This document shows, in pieces, positions 29,410 to 39,628 of a stretch of DNA of 64,000 nucleotides. Positions within the stretch are counted from its first letter, which is position 1; each line of letters begins with the position of its first letter. The stretch spans positions 1-64,000 of the forward strand of contig JAAYGI010000005.1 in assembly GCA_012727815.1 (NCBI GenBank), written 5' to 3'. The notes below the pieces were generated by a model, which worked only from the letters and a program-made list of their open reading frames with translations, did not search any database and had not been told where the DNA came from. The position numbers were made by a program, and so were the translations under genes. Origin of the DNA: Erysipelothrix sp. Lineage in GTDB: Bacteria; Bacillota_I; Bacilli_A; Erysipelotrichales; Erysipelotrichaceae.

Positions 29410-30150
29410 ATGTATTATTTGATTTCATTTATATTCGGGTTAATTATTGGTTCATTTCTTGGAGTTATCATTGATAGACTTCCTTTGAAACTGTCAATTG
29501 CAACAGGTAGATCACGTTGTGATACCTGTAATCGAAATTTAACAGCATTTGAGCTGATACCAATTTTTAGCTACTTTATTCAAGGCGCTAAATGTAAGAA
29601 CTGTAAAACTCCTTTATCTTTTAGATATCCACTCTTAGAGTTGATTACAGGATTTTCTTTTCTACTGGTTTATCATAATTTTGGATTAACCCTTGAAACC
29701 TTATTTGGAATCATATTTACATCTATCTTAATCATTATTGCTTTTATCGATATAGATACAATGCTTATCTATGATCGCTTCCACATCATCATAATAGTGC
29801 TAGCCATCATTGAAGCTTTTGTTTTTAAAAAGAATCTTATTCATTTATTAATAGCATCTTTAATTGTCAGTATTCCACTTCTAATTGTTGCCAATATTAC
29901 AGGTGGCATGGGTGGTGGTGACATCAAGTTGATGTTTGCATCTGGATTATTACTTGGTATTAACAAAATCATTGTTGCCTTTGTTATTGCTGTTGTAATA
30001 GGTGGAACTTATGGCATCATTACTTTATTAAATAAGAAGCACAAGTCAAGCGATGCAATACCTTTTGGTCCTTACCTATGTCTTGGACTTTACATTAGTA
30101 TGCTATATGGATTAAGTATTAGTACCTGGTACTTATCCCTTCTGTCCTAA
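29410..30150 (+). CDS. pilD: Prepilin peptidase
   Basis: GLIIGSFLGVIIDRLP, CDTCNRNL/CKNCKTPLSFRYPLLEL, IDIDTM, GGMGGGDIKLM. Confidence 0.93.
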   Translation: MYYLISFIFGLIIGSFLGVIIDRLPLKLSIATGRSRCDTCNRNLTAFELIPIFSYFIQGAKCKNCKTPLSFRYPLLELITGFSFLLVYHNFGLTLETLFGIIFTSILIIIAFIDIDTMLIYDRFHIIIIVLAIIEAFVFKKNLIHLLIASLIVSIPLLIVANITGGMGGGDIKLMFASGLLLGINKIIVAFVIAVVIGGTYGIITLLNKKHKSSDAIPFGPYLCLGLYISMLYGLSISTWYLSLLS

Positions 30151-30858
30151 ATCACCTTCAATTAATGATCTATCAACTTCCAAGAAGTAAATGTCTACCG
30201 TAATGGTAGCTTTTTCTTCTTTTTGGGGTGTCGCAATTATTTCCTCATCAAGTATTTCTGCCTGCTCTGTTTTTTGCTCATAAGATACATTTCTTACAAA
30301 GAAGGTAGGTCCTGAATTGTTAAGATCACTTAATAACTTTTGAACTGTTAAATAAGAGCCTTTTATATCTATTGTGATTGTTTGTTTTAGGAGTTCATGT
30401 TCAGTTTCTGAATCAGTTGTAGCAGTCGGACTATGTCCTGACACTAAATCGACTAAAGTCTTTAAATTGTGTTCATACTCTTGAACTGGTGTTCCAATGG
30501 CCGAAGGAGTAATAGTCTCTATGGGTCCATAGCCAATCTTTGTAACTTCAAATCGTCCTAACTTTGCAAGACTTTGGAGATGAAGATCAAAACTTTCCCC
30601 TGCTAGTTGCTCAGAAACATCATCGAGCATAATATCTATATCGCTTTCGATTTGTTCTTTTTTAGCTTCAAGACTTCCCTTTTGAGCAATCTTAATTTCC
30701 ATATCAGTTTTTCTTACTGTTAAATCATTTTTGTTTGCTTTAAGACTGTCTAGTTCTGTTTTTAGTGGCAAGACCCAATACATAATACCTACAATTAAAA
30801 ATATCCCTGTAAATAATATGATAAGTAGTGTCTGTTCTCTTTTTGTAAGTTTTTTCAT
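30133..30858 (-). CDS. PilO-like pilus inner-membrane protein
   Basis: Single N-terminal TM then coiled-coil; position after PilM/PilN-like genes. Confidence 0.65.
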   Translation of the reverse strand: MKKLTKREQTLLIILFTGIFLIVGIMYWVLPLKTELDSLKANKNDLTVRKTDMEIKIAQKGSLEAKKEQIESDIDIMLDDVSEQLAGESFDLHLQSLAKLGRFEVTKIGYGPIETITPSAIGTPVQEYEHNLKTLVDLVSGHSPTATTDSETEHELLKQTITIDIKGSYLTVQKLLSDLNNSGPTFFVRNVSYEQKTEQAEILDEEIIATPQKEEKATITVDIYFLEVDRSLIEGDLGQKG

Positions 30859-30859
30859 A

Positions 30860-31429
30860 TTAGAAGTTCCCCTTCAATACAAGCGTTAATTTTCCTTCAT
30901 ATGGTCTACCCTTATCATCGTCTTTTTTCTCATAACCGCTATATTCAATTTCTTTAATGATTGAACTTTCTTTTAGTTGTGATACAAATTTACTAGAATC
31001 ACTTTCAGTATCTGAAGAATACTCAAGAGATACGATTGCGCCTGATATATGCATCTTGTCGATAGTTACATTACTAGGCTTAGCAGTTCCAATTTCTGTA
31101 AGTATATAACTGCTTACTTCATCTTTCTCTGTAAATACTGCATCAATCTCATTCAAACTAGATTGTAGTTCCTTCAATTTTTTAGAATCTTCACTAATCG
31201 CATTTGATACTTCATATGCTTCTAAATTTTGTGAATTTTCAAGATATGCATTAAGTTTATCAATATCACTTTGAATCAGCATTTTTTCTATTGTGAAGCG
31301 GACCCCCACTGCTGCTACAAATAGCAACAATACAAAAGATATGATTATATATATTCCATTTTTACCCAGAGATCTACGTTTAACAGAATCCTTTTTATAC
31401 TTTTTATATAAATTCATAGTATTTTTCAT
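30860..31429 (-). CDS. PilN-like pilus assembly protein
   Basis: Single TM, coiled-coil, small C-terminal domain; adjacent to PilM-like gene. Confidence 0.65.
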   Translation of the reverse strand: MKNTMNLYKKYKKDSVKRRSLGKNGIYIIISFVLLLFVAAVGVRFTIEKMLIQSDIDKLNAYLENSQNLEAYEVSNAISEDSKKLKELQSSLNEIDAVFTEKDEVSSYILTEIGTAKPSNVTIDKMHISGAIVSLEYSSDTESDSSKFVSQLKESSIIKEIEYSGYEKKDDDKGRPYEGKLTLVLKGNF

Positions 31430-32310
31430 AGTAGCACTCCCATGGTATTTCCATAGTCATAGAGTTCTTTATCTTCTGGACTGATGGATTCGAATATATT
31501 TGGTACTGATGTACTCATTTTTAGATATGTTTCAGAAAGTGCTGACATCATGCCGAAACGTTTCTCAAACCCTAAGAGTTTTACACGCCCTACAGGCTTA
31601 CCTGTATCTTTGAGTTGTGATTGTGACATCAATTCAAGAACGTGTAGTACACGTTTAGATATTGCAATATGATCATCATCAACATGAATATATAAAGTTC
31701 TCATTAGGACAAACTTTTTATCACTGAATAAGTAATATCTAATATATGAAGATGATGCATCAATAATAATCATTGGTTCTTTAGTATCGACAACATTTGT
31801 CTTATGGACAAAGTTCATAAAGGATACGTTAGCTACATCAATTGATGTTATCTTCATACCAAGTGCATCAAAGAGATTTTCTAGTCCTTTAAGGGTACTT
31901 CTTCTAATAGCACAAGTGAGTGTCCTTATCTTTTGAATACCATCTTGTGATACTTCGTCTAAAACTGTATAGTCTACGATGAAATCTTTGGTCAAATTAA
32001 AAAGTGAGACCATCTCATTCTCAACAATAAGTCCTAATTTCTTATTGTCAGTTTTTGGTACAATAATATCCTTTGTTAATGCTATTCTATGATTAATAAC
32101 AACCTGGACTTTTGTATCCTTAATTTTATGATTTTCAAAAGCACTTGATATTTGATTAATTACAGATTCTGTAAATACTACTTCGTTATTTTTAAACAGT
32201 GAATCTGATAGGTAAACTCTAAATGCGCGTGATACGCTAATTTTACCTTTACTCTTATTGGCGACCATGACATAGAGTTCCTGGTCCCTTATTTCTATTA
32301 CACAAGCCAT
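31426..32310 (-). CDS. PilM-like actin-fold pilus assembly protein
   Basis: VIEIRDQELYVMVANKS, phosphate-loop-like MIIIDASSSYIRYYLF; position before PilN-like gene. Confidence 0.7.
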   Translation of the reverse strand: MACVIEIRDQELYVMVANKSKGKISVSRAFRVYLSDSLFKNNEVVFTESVINQISSAFENHKIKDTKVQVVINHRIALTKDIIVPKTDNKKLGLIVENEMVSLFNLTKDFIVDYTVLDEVSQDGIQKIRTLTCAIRRSTLKGLENLFDALGMKITSIDVANVSFMNFVHKTNVVDTKEPMIIIDASSSYIRYYLFSDKKFVLMRTLYIHVDDDHIAISKRVLHVLELMSQSQLKDTGKPVGRVKLLGFEKRFGMMSALSETYLKMSTSVPNIFESISPEDKELYDYGNTMGVLL

Positions 32311-32325
32311 AATTCATCTTCCCCT

Positions 32326-33513
32326 TTATTCAATATGATCATATGCTCCAAACATTGGTTGAAGTATTGATATAACAATTACTCCTACTACAAGCCCCAT
32401 CCAAACAATCATGACAGGCTCTATAAGACTTACAAGACGTGTCAGTGCTGCATCTGATTCTTGGTCAAAGTAATCCGCAGTCTTACTTAAAATCTCTTCT
32501 AAGTCTCCTGTTTCTTCCCCAACACTAATCATTGCTCCTAACATACTGTCAAATACTTCTATCTCTTCTATTGATGTTGATATTAACTCTCCCCGACTTA
32601 CCGCAACATATACTTGATCAAATAAATCTTCAATATATACATTACCAATAACCCCACCTGTCAGTTCAATCATATCCAAGGCTGGTACACCATGTGAATA
32701 GAGTGAAGCAAAGGAGCGTGCACAGCGTGCTGAGTAAACAGTTTTTAACATGTTACCAACCTTTGGTATTTTAAGTAATATCCTATCCACTACAATACGG
32801 CTTGCTCTTGTATTTAATACTACATAAATAACAAATGCCAAACCTGCAAGTAACAAGAGTAAGACATACCATTTTTGTATAATAAAGTTTGATATCGCCA
32901 TCAAAATCTTTGTAAGTACTGGTATATCAGAATCTGGAAAGGAGCCTAAAATTCCTGGTAAGACAAATGTTACAAGAATCAGTACAACCAGTATCGATAC
33001 AATAAACAATACCATCGGATAAATACTTGCTGTTTTCAGTTTTTGATTTAATTTCTTTTCTCTATCATATTGATCAGCCATTGTAACAAGTACCTGGTCA
33101 ATGGACCCACTTGATTCTCCGGACTTAACCATACTTATAAGCAAATGGTCAAAAGCTCCCCCTTGATCCATCATCGCCGCTGATAATGAGTTACCTTTTT
33201 GAACCTCTTCATAAAGGTTACGATAGATGCGTCTTTCCTTATCATTGGATGCTTTAGTTTGGATCATACGCAATGCATCAATAATATTGACACCCGCTGA
33301 TAACATGGCACTCAATTGATATGTAAATACCACCAGTGAGTCAATCTTCAACTTACCACCAATTTTTTCAACCAATTCTATTTCTTGATAATTTAGTAAG
33401 TAATTCCCTGATTCCTTAACATTAGCCAGTAATTCTTGCTCATTACTAGCTGGCAATGTCTCGGTGATATTCTTCCCCGTTTTATCAATCATCGTTACTT
33501 TATAACTTTTCAT
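32326..33513 (-). CDS. pilC: Type II secretion F / PilC platform protein
   Basis: FTYQLSAMLSAGVNIIDALRMI, two GspF-like repeats, IEPVMIVWMGLVVGVIVISILQPMF. Confidence 0.92.
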   Translation of the reverse strand: MKSYKVTMIDKTGKNITETLPASNEQELLANVKESGNYLLNYQEIELVEKIGGKLKIDSLVVFTYQLSAMLSAGVNIIDALRMIQTKASNDKERRIYRNLYEEVQKGNSLSAAMMDQGGAFDHLLISMVKSGESSGSIDQVLVTMADQYDREKKLNQKLKTASIYPMVLFIVSILVVLILVTFVLPGILGSFPDSDIPVLTKILMAISNFIIQKWYVLLLLLAGLAFVIYVVLNTRASRIVVDRILLKIPKVGNMLKTVYSARCARSFASLYSHGVPALDMIELTGGVIGNVYIEDLFDQVYVAVSRGELISTSIEEIEVFDSMLGAMISVGEETGDLEEILSKTADYFDQESDAALTRLVSLIEPVMIVWMGLVVGVIVISILQPMFGAYDHIE

Positions 33514-35546
33514 TCGTCCACCTCTTTTGTTACCCCATCAAACAGAGATCCAAGCAATGTATTTTCCCCACCTGATCCTGGCACTAATATCTCACTTAAT
33601 ATTTCATCAACCAATGATTTATCAATTTCAGTATTATAAATAAAACTTCCATTACTACCGAAAGTTGTACTTTCTGTAACTGCAATTCCTTTGAAAGGAC
33701 CACCTGCTATATGTAGTTCAGCTTTGGGTGCAAATACTAGATTTGACTCTGCCGTTCCACCATTGTTTCCAAGGTAGACCATTTCTCCTTTACTGGATAT
33801 AAAACTTCCATTTAAGTATCCATTAGATTTTAAGTTTAAGTTGTCTGAGAAAACAGACATCCCTACTGACTTTGTCCCACCCAGGTTTGTTGTTTGAAAT
33901 TCTAACAAATCACTTCCACTTGTTTCATAAACAATCAATTGCACTCTATGTGACTCATTTAATTTTGGTCCGTTTTTCTCTTCCATTAAATGAACAGATG
34001 CGACATTTGCCTTAAAGTTATTTTTATTAATAATACGTTTTTGTGAACCTTGATCCAGTTCACCTATGACATAAATCTTCAGTGTCCCTGTACCTATAAC
34101 CTCTAAATGGCTTCCCCATGTTAATTTTTCTGTAACAAGAACAATATTTCTTGAACCAATATCAATTTTTAAAGCTTCATTGGGTGCTCCTATCTCTATT
34201 GATTTAAAGAAGCGACTCCCTTTTTTAGTTATAGATGGATCTGTTAAGTCTAAAACAAGACCTCCATCAGCATATAAACTCCAATGTGTTGATGCATACT
34301 TAAGTTCATTTTCCTGCGTAATGACATTCACATCCCCTAATTTGTATTCAGGTACTGTAAGTGCACCATATGGATACATTTTACTTGAATCAGGTTGTTT
34401 TGGCATGACAACAGTTGGTAAGAAATCATCGATATCTACAGAATCTAAATTATCTAAAATAAAGCTAGACTTGAAGAAATCACTATAGTCATATCTCATA
34501 CCATTTTCGTCAATAGGTTCTTTTCCAAATATATCTTCAATATAACGAACGATACTTGAATCCATATCTTCAGTTTCATATGGATTAAAATCTACTGGAT
34601 CATATTCAATAATTCTTGTCCCTTTACTTAGTAGAGAGTTTTTAAAGTCATTGGACGCTTGTCCTGCTACTCTAAAGAAGCCATCTGGTGCTTTACCTGA
34701 TGGGATGAGTACATATTGAACATTTAGGGAGTTTATATTCCCACTTCTTGTAGCATTAATATATCCATCTGCTTTTAAAACAATTGTTTTAATTTCATTG
34801 GATGCATTGTTATCTATATTAACGCCTGCAGATGTAATAATGACAGCCTCTTTTGAAGATGCCTTAGGATCCGTATCTTTCCATTTTGAACCTGCTGTAA
34901 ATGTAATATCACTACTGGTTATTAAAGGTCCTGTATAAATTGCCCCTTTTGATTCAATACGTTTATTTGTGATAATGGGACCTGACAATCTAATTGCTTG
35001 TCCCCACATCATTGGTGTATCAGGATTTGGATCTAAATTAATAATCGAGTCCGGTGAATAATTAGCAGACACACTTGTTTTATCTACAAAAACTTTGCTT
35101 TCTACAATACGTGATGTTTTACCAACAAAACCTTTAGATACAAATCTGAAAACATCTTTTTCATCTTCCTTACCTAAGTATTCAAGTGTAAATTCACTTT
35201 TAGTACTTTCATTCATAATAAGACCATAATTATCTACAATAGCCTCATCAACATTTAAAGTAAAATTTCTTAAAAAATCATCAGCAAAATCTTGATCGAA
35301 ATATGCTGCAGTCTTATTGATTTCAAAGTACTCTAAGAAATGATCATAATATTTATTCAATCCTGCCTCCGCAATATAAAAGCTAGAGGAATGATCATTG
35401 GATTTTTTTGCTCTTTGGAAGTTACCATGTGCAACCATTGTTGCTGAGGTAACGATAATAACAAGTGTTAAAAAAACTACAATTACAGTCACCAATGCCG
35501 CCCCATCCTTACTTCTAAGGTTGTCGTAAGTAGATTTTTTTGTCAT
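33510..35546 (-). CDS. Large PilX-like pilus-associated protein
   Basis: N-terminus KDGAALVTVIVVFLTLVIIVTSATMVAHG...FYIAEAGLNKY, followed by >550 aa likely beta-rich ectodomain. Confidence 0.75.
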   Translation of the reverse strand: MTKKSTYDNLRSKDGAALVTVIVVFLTLVIIVTSATMVAHGNFQRAKKSNDHSSSFYIAEAGLNKYYDHFLEYFEINKTAAYFDQDFADDFLRNFTLNVDEAIVDNYGLIMNESTKSEFTLEYLGKEDEKDVFRFVSKGFVGKTSRIVESKVFVDKTSVSANYSPDSIINLDPNPDTPMMWGQAIRLSGPIITNKRIESKGAIYTGPLITSSDITFTAGSKWKDTDPKASSKEAVIITSAGVNIDNNASNEIKTIVLKADGYINATRSGNINSLNVQYVLIPSGKAPDGFFRVAGQASNDFKNSLLSKGTRIIEYDPVDFNPYETEDMDSSIVRYIEDIFGKEPIDENGMRYDYSDFFKSSFILDNLDSVDIDDFLPTVVMPKQPDSSKMYPYGALTVPEYKLGDVNVITQENELKYASTHWSLYADGGLVLDLTDPSITKKGSRFFKSIEIGAPNEALKIDIGSRNIVLVTEKLTWGSHLEVIGTGTLKIYVIGELDQGSQKRIINKNNFKANVASVHLMEEKNGPKLNESHRVQLIVYETSGSDLLEFQTTNLGGTKSVGMSVFSDNLNLKSNGYLNGSFISSKGEMVYLGNNGGTAESNLVFAPKAELHIAGGPFKGIAVTESTTFGSNGSFIYNTEIDKSLVDEILSEILVPGSGGENTLLGSLFDGVTKEVDE

Positions 35547-35964
35547 GTTTAATTTCCCGCCCCTTACTTTCACTCTTAATCTCAACTTCTAAATAATACT
35601 CTTTTTCTATGATTTTAAAACTTTCAACTTTATCCATAAGAAATACTGCATTTCTATATAGAACATTATCCACCAGCTCATAAGGTGTTTCTTTGAGTGT
35701 ACTGCCATTCTCATGGTCTTTTTCAATGATTGTATAAATATCCCCTGCAACATCTATATCTATGTACTGTGAAGACTTTCTAATATCTGTCTCTACAATC
35801 TGAGAAATACTTCTTAATGTATCTTGCATCTTTACAAATTCATTTTGTGATTCGTTTTCAAGATAAACCCTTACGAACATGAAATATACAGCTGCTATTA
35901 ATATTGTTGAAATAAACACGGCAACAATTACTTCAACCAGTGTAAATCCCTTTTTATTTTCCAT
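35515..35964 (-). CDS. Prepilin-like minor subunit (PilW/ComGF-type position)
   Basis: KKGFTLVEVIVAVFISTILIAAVYFMF. Confidence 0.85.
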   Translation of the reverse strand: MENKKGFTLVEVIVAVFISTILIAAVYFMFVRVYLENESQNEFVKMQDTLRSISQIVETDIRKSSQYIDIDVAGDIYTIIEKDHENGSTLKETPYELVDNVLYRNAVFLMDKVESFKIIEKEYYLEVEIKSESKGREIKHDKKIYLRQP

Positions 35965-36457
35965 AGCGTAGATACTCGACTGTCTGATATTTTGTCACTA
36001 CCTTTGGATTGGATGCATTTGCATCATCAAGATAAGATACTTCAATATTTAAGAGATGATCTTTTGAATAAGGATCATCCTGTTCTATAAATCTTAATTT
36101 AATCTCTTTATTCTCATATACCTTTATGAAGTATACTTCTACTGCCAAATCAAAACGTGAAAAAGGACCGATATCTATCGTGTCGTTGCAAACATTACTG
36201 CTTGGATCAACATCACTACATAGGCCAGTATTTAAGAGTCTGTCACTTAAGAAAGTGAAGTCATCAATACCAGATGCTACATACAATAGATTTTCAGTCA
36301 CATAGGTTCCCATTTCTTGGGTTTCAAGTTTTTTCTTGGAATGGTAATTGGCTTGTGCAGCGTTTATTATGATTGGATATGCCATTACAACAACGATCAT
36401 AAATACTGTGAGCGCCACTACTACTTCAATTAAAGTAAGTCCTTTTTTGTTTTTCAT
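35954..36457 (-). CDS. Prepilin-like minor subunit (PilV-type position)
   Basis: KNKKGLTLIEVVVALTVFMIVVVMAYPII. Confidence 0.85.
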   Translation of the reverse strand: MKNKKGLTLIEVVVALTVFMIVVVMAYPIIINAAQANYHSKKKLETQEMGTYVTENLLYVASGIDDFTFLSDRLLNTGLCSDVDPSSNVCNDTIDIGPFSRFDLAVEVYFIKVYENKEIKLRFIEQDDPYSKDHLLNIEVSYLDDANASNPKVVTKYQTVEYLRYGK

Positions 36458-36534
36458 TGCGTCCCCCACATAACTGCCTCCATTATACTTTATAATGAAT
36501 GCGTTTTCAAGGATTACTTTAATTGTTTTTAAAT

Positions 36535-36567
36535 AAAAAAACCAAACAAGTATGTGATACTGTTTGG
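36535..36567 (-). terminator. Terminator downstream of PPase gene
   Basis: Minus strand AACCAAACAGTATCACATACTTGTTTGGTTTTTTT. Confidence 0.75.
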
Positions 36568-36577
36568 TTCTTATTAC

Positions 36578-38221
36578 TTAAATAACTTGTGAAATAGCTA
36601 CAGAAAGTCTTGGTATAATTTGGTTTTTTCGAGATACCACATCTGAGAAAACTGAATATTTATCTCCTACATTATTAGGGAATGCTTCTGATACAGCATC
36701 TTTTAACTTACCTGCACCTAAGATAATAGATCCATTATCTGATACGGATGTAAAGACAACAACCAGTAAGTCTAAGTATTGTTCTTTTACATACTCATTC
36801 ATGCCTTTATGGAAATCATCAACAAGTTTTCTAACTTCACTAAATTCATAGACTACAACTTGTGATACCATGACATGCTGTCCTGATATTGTAAATTTCT
36901 TAATATCTTGTGTGATAATCTCTTTATAACTCTTTTTAGTTAATGAAGATGTTACTTCAAAGATATCTTTTGCAAATTTTTCTGCTTCAAGTCCTGATAC
37001 TTCAGATAAGAAAGCACCAATCTCATGGTCTTGAGTTGTCGTTGTAGGTGATTTGAAGTTTAAAGTGTCTGATATTAAGGCAGCTAATAATAATGCTGCA
37101 ATATCTTTAGGTATTTCAACATTATATTCTCTATAGATTTTTGTAATAATAGAAGCTGTAGAACCTATAATCTCATTTCTAAATAAGATAGGTTTAGCAG
37201 TACTTAAATCTCCAATTCTATGGTGATCAATTACTTCTAGAATCTCCGCTTCTTCAATACCTTCAACACTTTGAGAATACTCATTATGGTCTACCAGAAT
37301 TAATCGTTTACTACGTCTGTTTAAAACGTGGTAACGGGATACAAATCCATAGATTCTATTTTGATCATCAAGTACAGGATAAGCTCTATAACGTGTTTTT
37401 AACATACGCTTACCAACATCTTCAACAAAGTCACTCTTATTAAAGAAGACAGGGTCTGTTGTCATTACTTCTTTTACTGTTGCTGAGAAAAATAAGTAAC
37501 GGGATGTATTTAAAGTACCTAAAGAAGACATAATGATTGCACATTCGTACTCTTTAGCCTTTTCAATAACTTGAGGCGCTATGGAATCAGTCCATACAAC
37601 AACAATAGCTGCTGCCCCCATCTCAATTGCATCCATCTGTGCTTGAGCATCATTACCCATAATAACAAGTCTATTTTCTAAGTTATAGTTCATAAGTCTT
37701 GTTGATGCTAATGCTGCAATACTAACTTTTCCATTAAAACTAAAATCTAAAGGTGCATATACAAGCTTACCTTCGATTGTTTTAGTAATATTTTCAACTG
37801 ATGTACGTCCCAACATATCTATTGTATGTGCTGTATCGCCAACTGCTACATAACTTAGATTGGAGTTAGTAATAACACCCAGTAGTTGATTCTTTTCATT
37901 AACAACAGCAAGGGCTTGTCTTCCTGTTGTTGCCATAATATCCATTGCTTCACGTATTGTTGTATCAATTTTAATGGTTTGAACTCCATCCATCTCAATC
38001 TCTTCTAAAGTTGCACGTGCATCTTTAAGTAAAAGAGGTTGTGATACATTGAATCTATCTAGTAGATACTTTGTCTCATCATTAATTGATCCTATACGAC
38101 ATGCTACTGCTGACATACCTGTTTGCTGTTTAAAATGAGCATAGGCAATTGCAGAAACAATAGAGTCAGTATCGGGGTATTTATGTCCACAAACATAAAC
38201 AATATCTTGTCTACCTAACAT
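36578..38221 (-). CDS. ppaC: Mn-dependent (family II) inorganic pyrophosphatase with CBS and DRTGG-like domains
   Basis: VCGHKYPDTDSIVSAIAYA, DHNEYSQSVEGIEEAEILEVIDHHRIGD, internal CBS pair. Confidence 0.93.
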   Translation of the reverse strand: MLGRQDIVYVCGHKYPDTDSIVSAIAYAHFKQQTGMSAVACRIGSINDETKYLLDRFNVSQPLLLKDARATLEEIEMDGVQTIKIDTTIREAMDIMATTGRQALAVVNEKNQLLGVITNSNLSYVAVGDTAHTIDMLGRTSVENITKTIEGKLVYAPLDFSFNGKVSIAALASTRLMNYNLENRLVIMGNDAQAQMDAIEMGAAAIVVVWTDSIAPQVIEKAKEYECAIIMSSLGTLNTSRYLFFSATVKEVMTTDPVFFNKSDFVEDVGKRMLKTRYRAYPVLDDQNRIYGFVSRYHVLNRRSKRLILVDHNEYSQSVEGIEEAEILEVIDHHRIGDLSTAKPILFRNEIIGSTASIITKIYREYNVEIPKDIAALLLAALISDTLNFKSPTTTTQDHEIGAFLSEVSGLEAEKFAKDIFEVTSSLTKKSYKEIITQDIKKFTISGQHVMVSQVVVYEFSEVRKLVDDFHKGMNEYVKEQYLDLLVVVFTSVSDNGSIILGAGKLKDAVSEAFPNNVGDKYSVFSDVVSRKNQIIPRLSVAISQVI

Positions 38222-38267
38222 ACTCTCACATCCATTTCTCTTCATTTATATATACTGTTATAGTTTA

Positions 38268-38906
38268 TCATAAAAGTTTTAATATTTCTTCTGCATTATT
38301 GATGATATGTTTTGCACCATTTTCTAATAGCTCATCTTCATGTCTAAATCCCCATGAAACTCCAGCTGGTATAAAACCACCATTCTTAGCATTTATAATA
38401 TCGACATCTGAATCCCCTACAAATAGTATGCTTTCTGGTTTTAGATTCATTTGGTTTGCAATATGCGTTGTATAGAATGGATTGGGTTTATTTAAACCGT
38501 CAAATCTATCTCCTATTACATCTACAAAATCTATATCAGACATATAGTGTTTAACTATCTTGTCTGTCAGTTCTTGTGCTTTATTTGTATGTATTGCTAT
38601 AGGGATCTCTAATGCATTCAATCTTTTTAATAGATCATATATCCCATCATACAGGTGTGAATCCTGTGTACAAGCATCTTTATAGTCCATCAGAAAGGAT
38701 TGATAAGCTTCCTCTAGATTATCGTAGTCTTTTTCAAAAGAACGCTCTACAAGCTTGTAAACACCATTTCCTACAAAGTTCTTATAAGAAGACATATCAT
38801 GCTCTTCAAAACCATGTGCCCTTAAGACCTTATTCACACTGTTACCCAAATCATTTAATGAATTAAGTAATGTTCCATCTAAATCAAATATTATTCCTTT
38901 AATCAT
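38268..38906 (-). CDS. HAD-superfamily hydrolase (phosphoglycolate phosphatase-like)
   Basis: MIKGIIFDLDGTLLNSLNDL; IAIHTNK; ILFVGDSDVDIINAKN. Confidence 0.9.
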   Translation of the reverse strand: MIKGIIFDLDGTLLNSLNDLGNSVNKVLRAHGFEEHDMSSYKNFVGNGVYKLVERSFEKDYDNLEEAYQSFLMDYKDACTQDSHLYDGIYDLLKRLNALEIPIAIHTNKAQELTDKIVKHYMSDIDFVDVIGDRFDGLNKPNPFYTTHIANQMNLKPESILFVGDSDVDIINAKNGGFIPAGVSWGFRHEDELLENGAKHIINNAEEILKLL

Positions 38907-39579
38907 TTTGCACCTCAAAATCCTCGTTTGTATATTTAGGAAAATAAAACTTAGTTTCCTTTTCATTAGCTGCCCAATTAACAAATTCTTCTATCAAAGA
39001 AACCCTGTTGAATTGTGTTGGAAAGAAATGTTTGGGTTTTAGAAGTCTTACTGCCCTTTTTGCACCATGGTCATAATTATATCCCAGGGATGCATTGACA
39101 GGAAAGATCATCACATCTATAGGTAGATAAGCCTTTAAGCTATCGATAATTCCTAAGAAATTTTCTGTTTCCATCTGTACACGTTTTTCACTATAGTTAT
39201 CTTGATAGTGCCAATTATTTAAACTACCCGCATGGAATATCTTATGATCATCCTCTTCTATAAGATAAGATACACCTTCTCTTGTACTACTAAATGCATG
39301 TACTTTAGCAAATCCTAAATGAACCATATCTCCAGGACTCATTTTGAATACTTGATTATATGGATCTTGGGGTATATCAAATGAATAGATCACTGTCTTT
39401 CTATAAAAATATATACCCTGTGAGTAATACTCAGCATTATTATTGGATACAAAAAAGATAAAGGGTTTTTCTTTTCTAAAATATGATGAAGGAAGTAATC
39501 CATCAACAAAATCAAAGACATAAACCGCTTTATCTGTTTCAACTATATATCCATTATTACTTATATATTCAATTTTCAT
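38899..39579 (-). CDS. Metallo-beta-lactamase-fold-like protein
   Basis: MKIEYISNNGYIVETDKAVYVFDF...FHAGSLNNWHY...MIFPVNASLG; similar to MBL-fold hydrolases, divergent. Confidence 0.65.
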   Translation of the reverse strand: MKIEYISNNGYIVETDKAVYVFDFVDGLLPSSYFRKEKPFIFFVSNNNAEYYSQGIYFYRKTVIYSFDIPQDPYNQVFKMSPGDMVHLGFAKVHAFSSTREGVSYLIEEDDHKIFHAGSLNNWHYQDNYSEKRVQMETENFLGIIDSLKAYLPIDVMIFPVNASLGYNYDHGAKRAVRLLKPKHFFPTQFNRVSLIEEFVNWAANEKETKFYFPKYTNEDFEVQND

Positions 39580-39628
39580 GATATACCTCCGTTGGATAGG
39601 TATATTATATCATGATTATAATCTTTAT

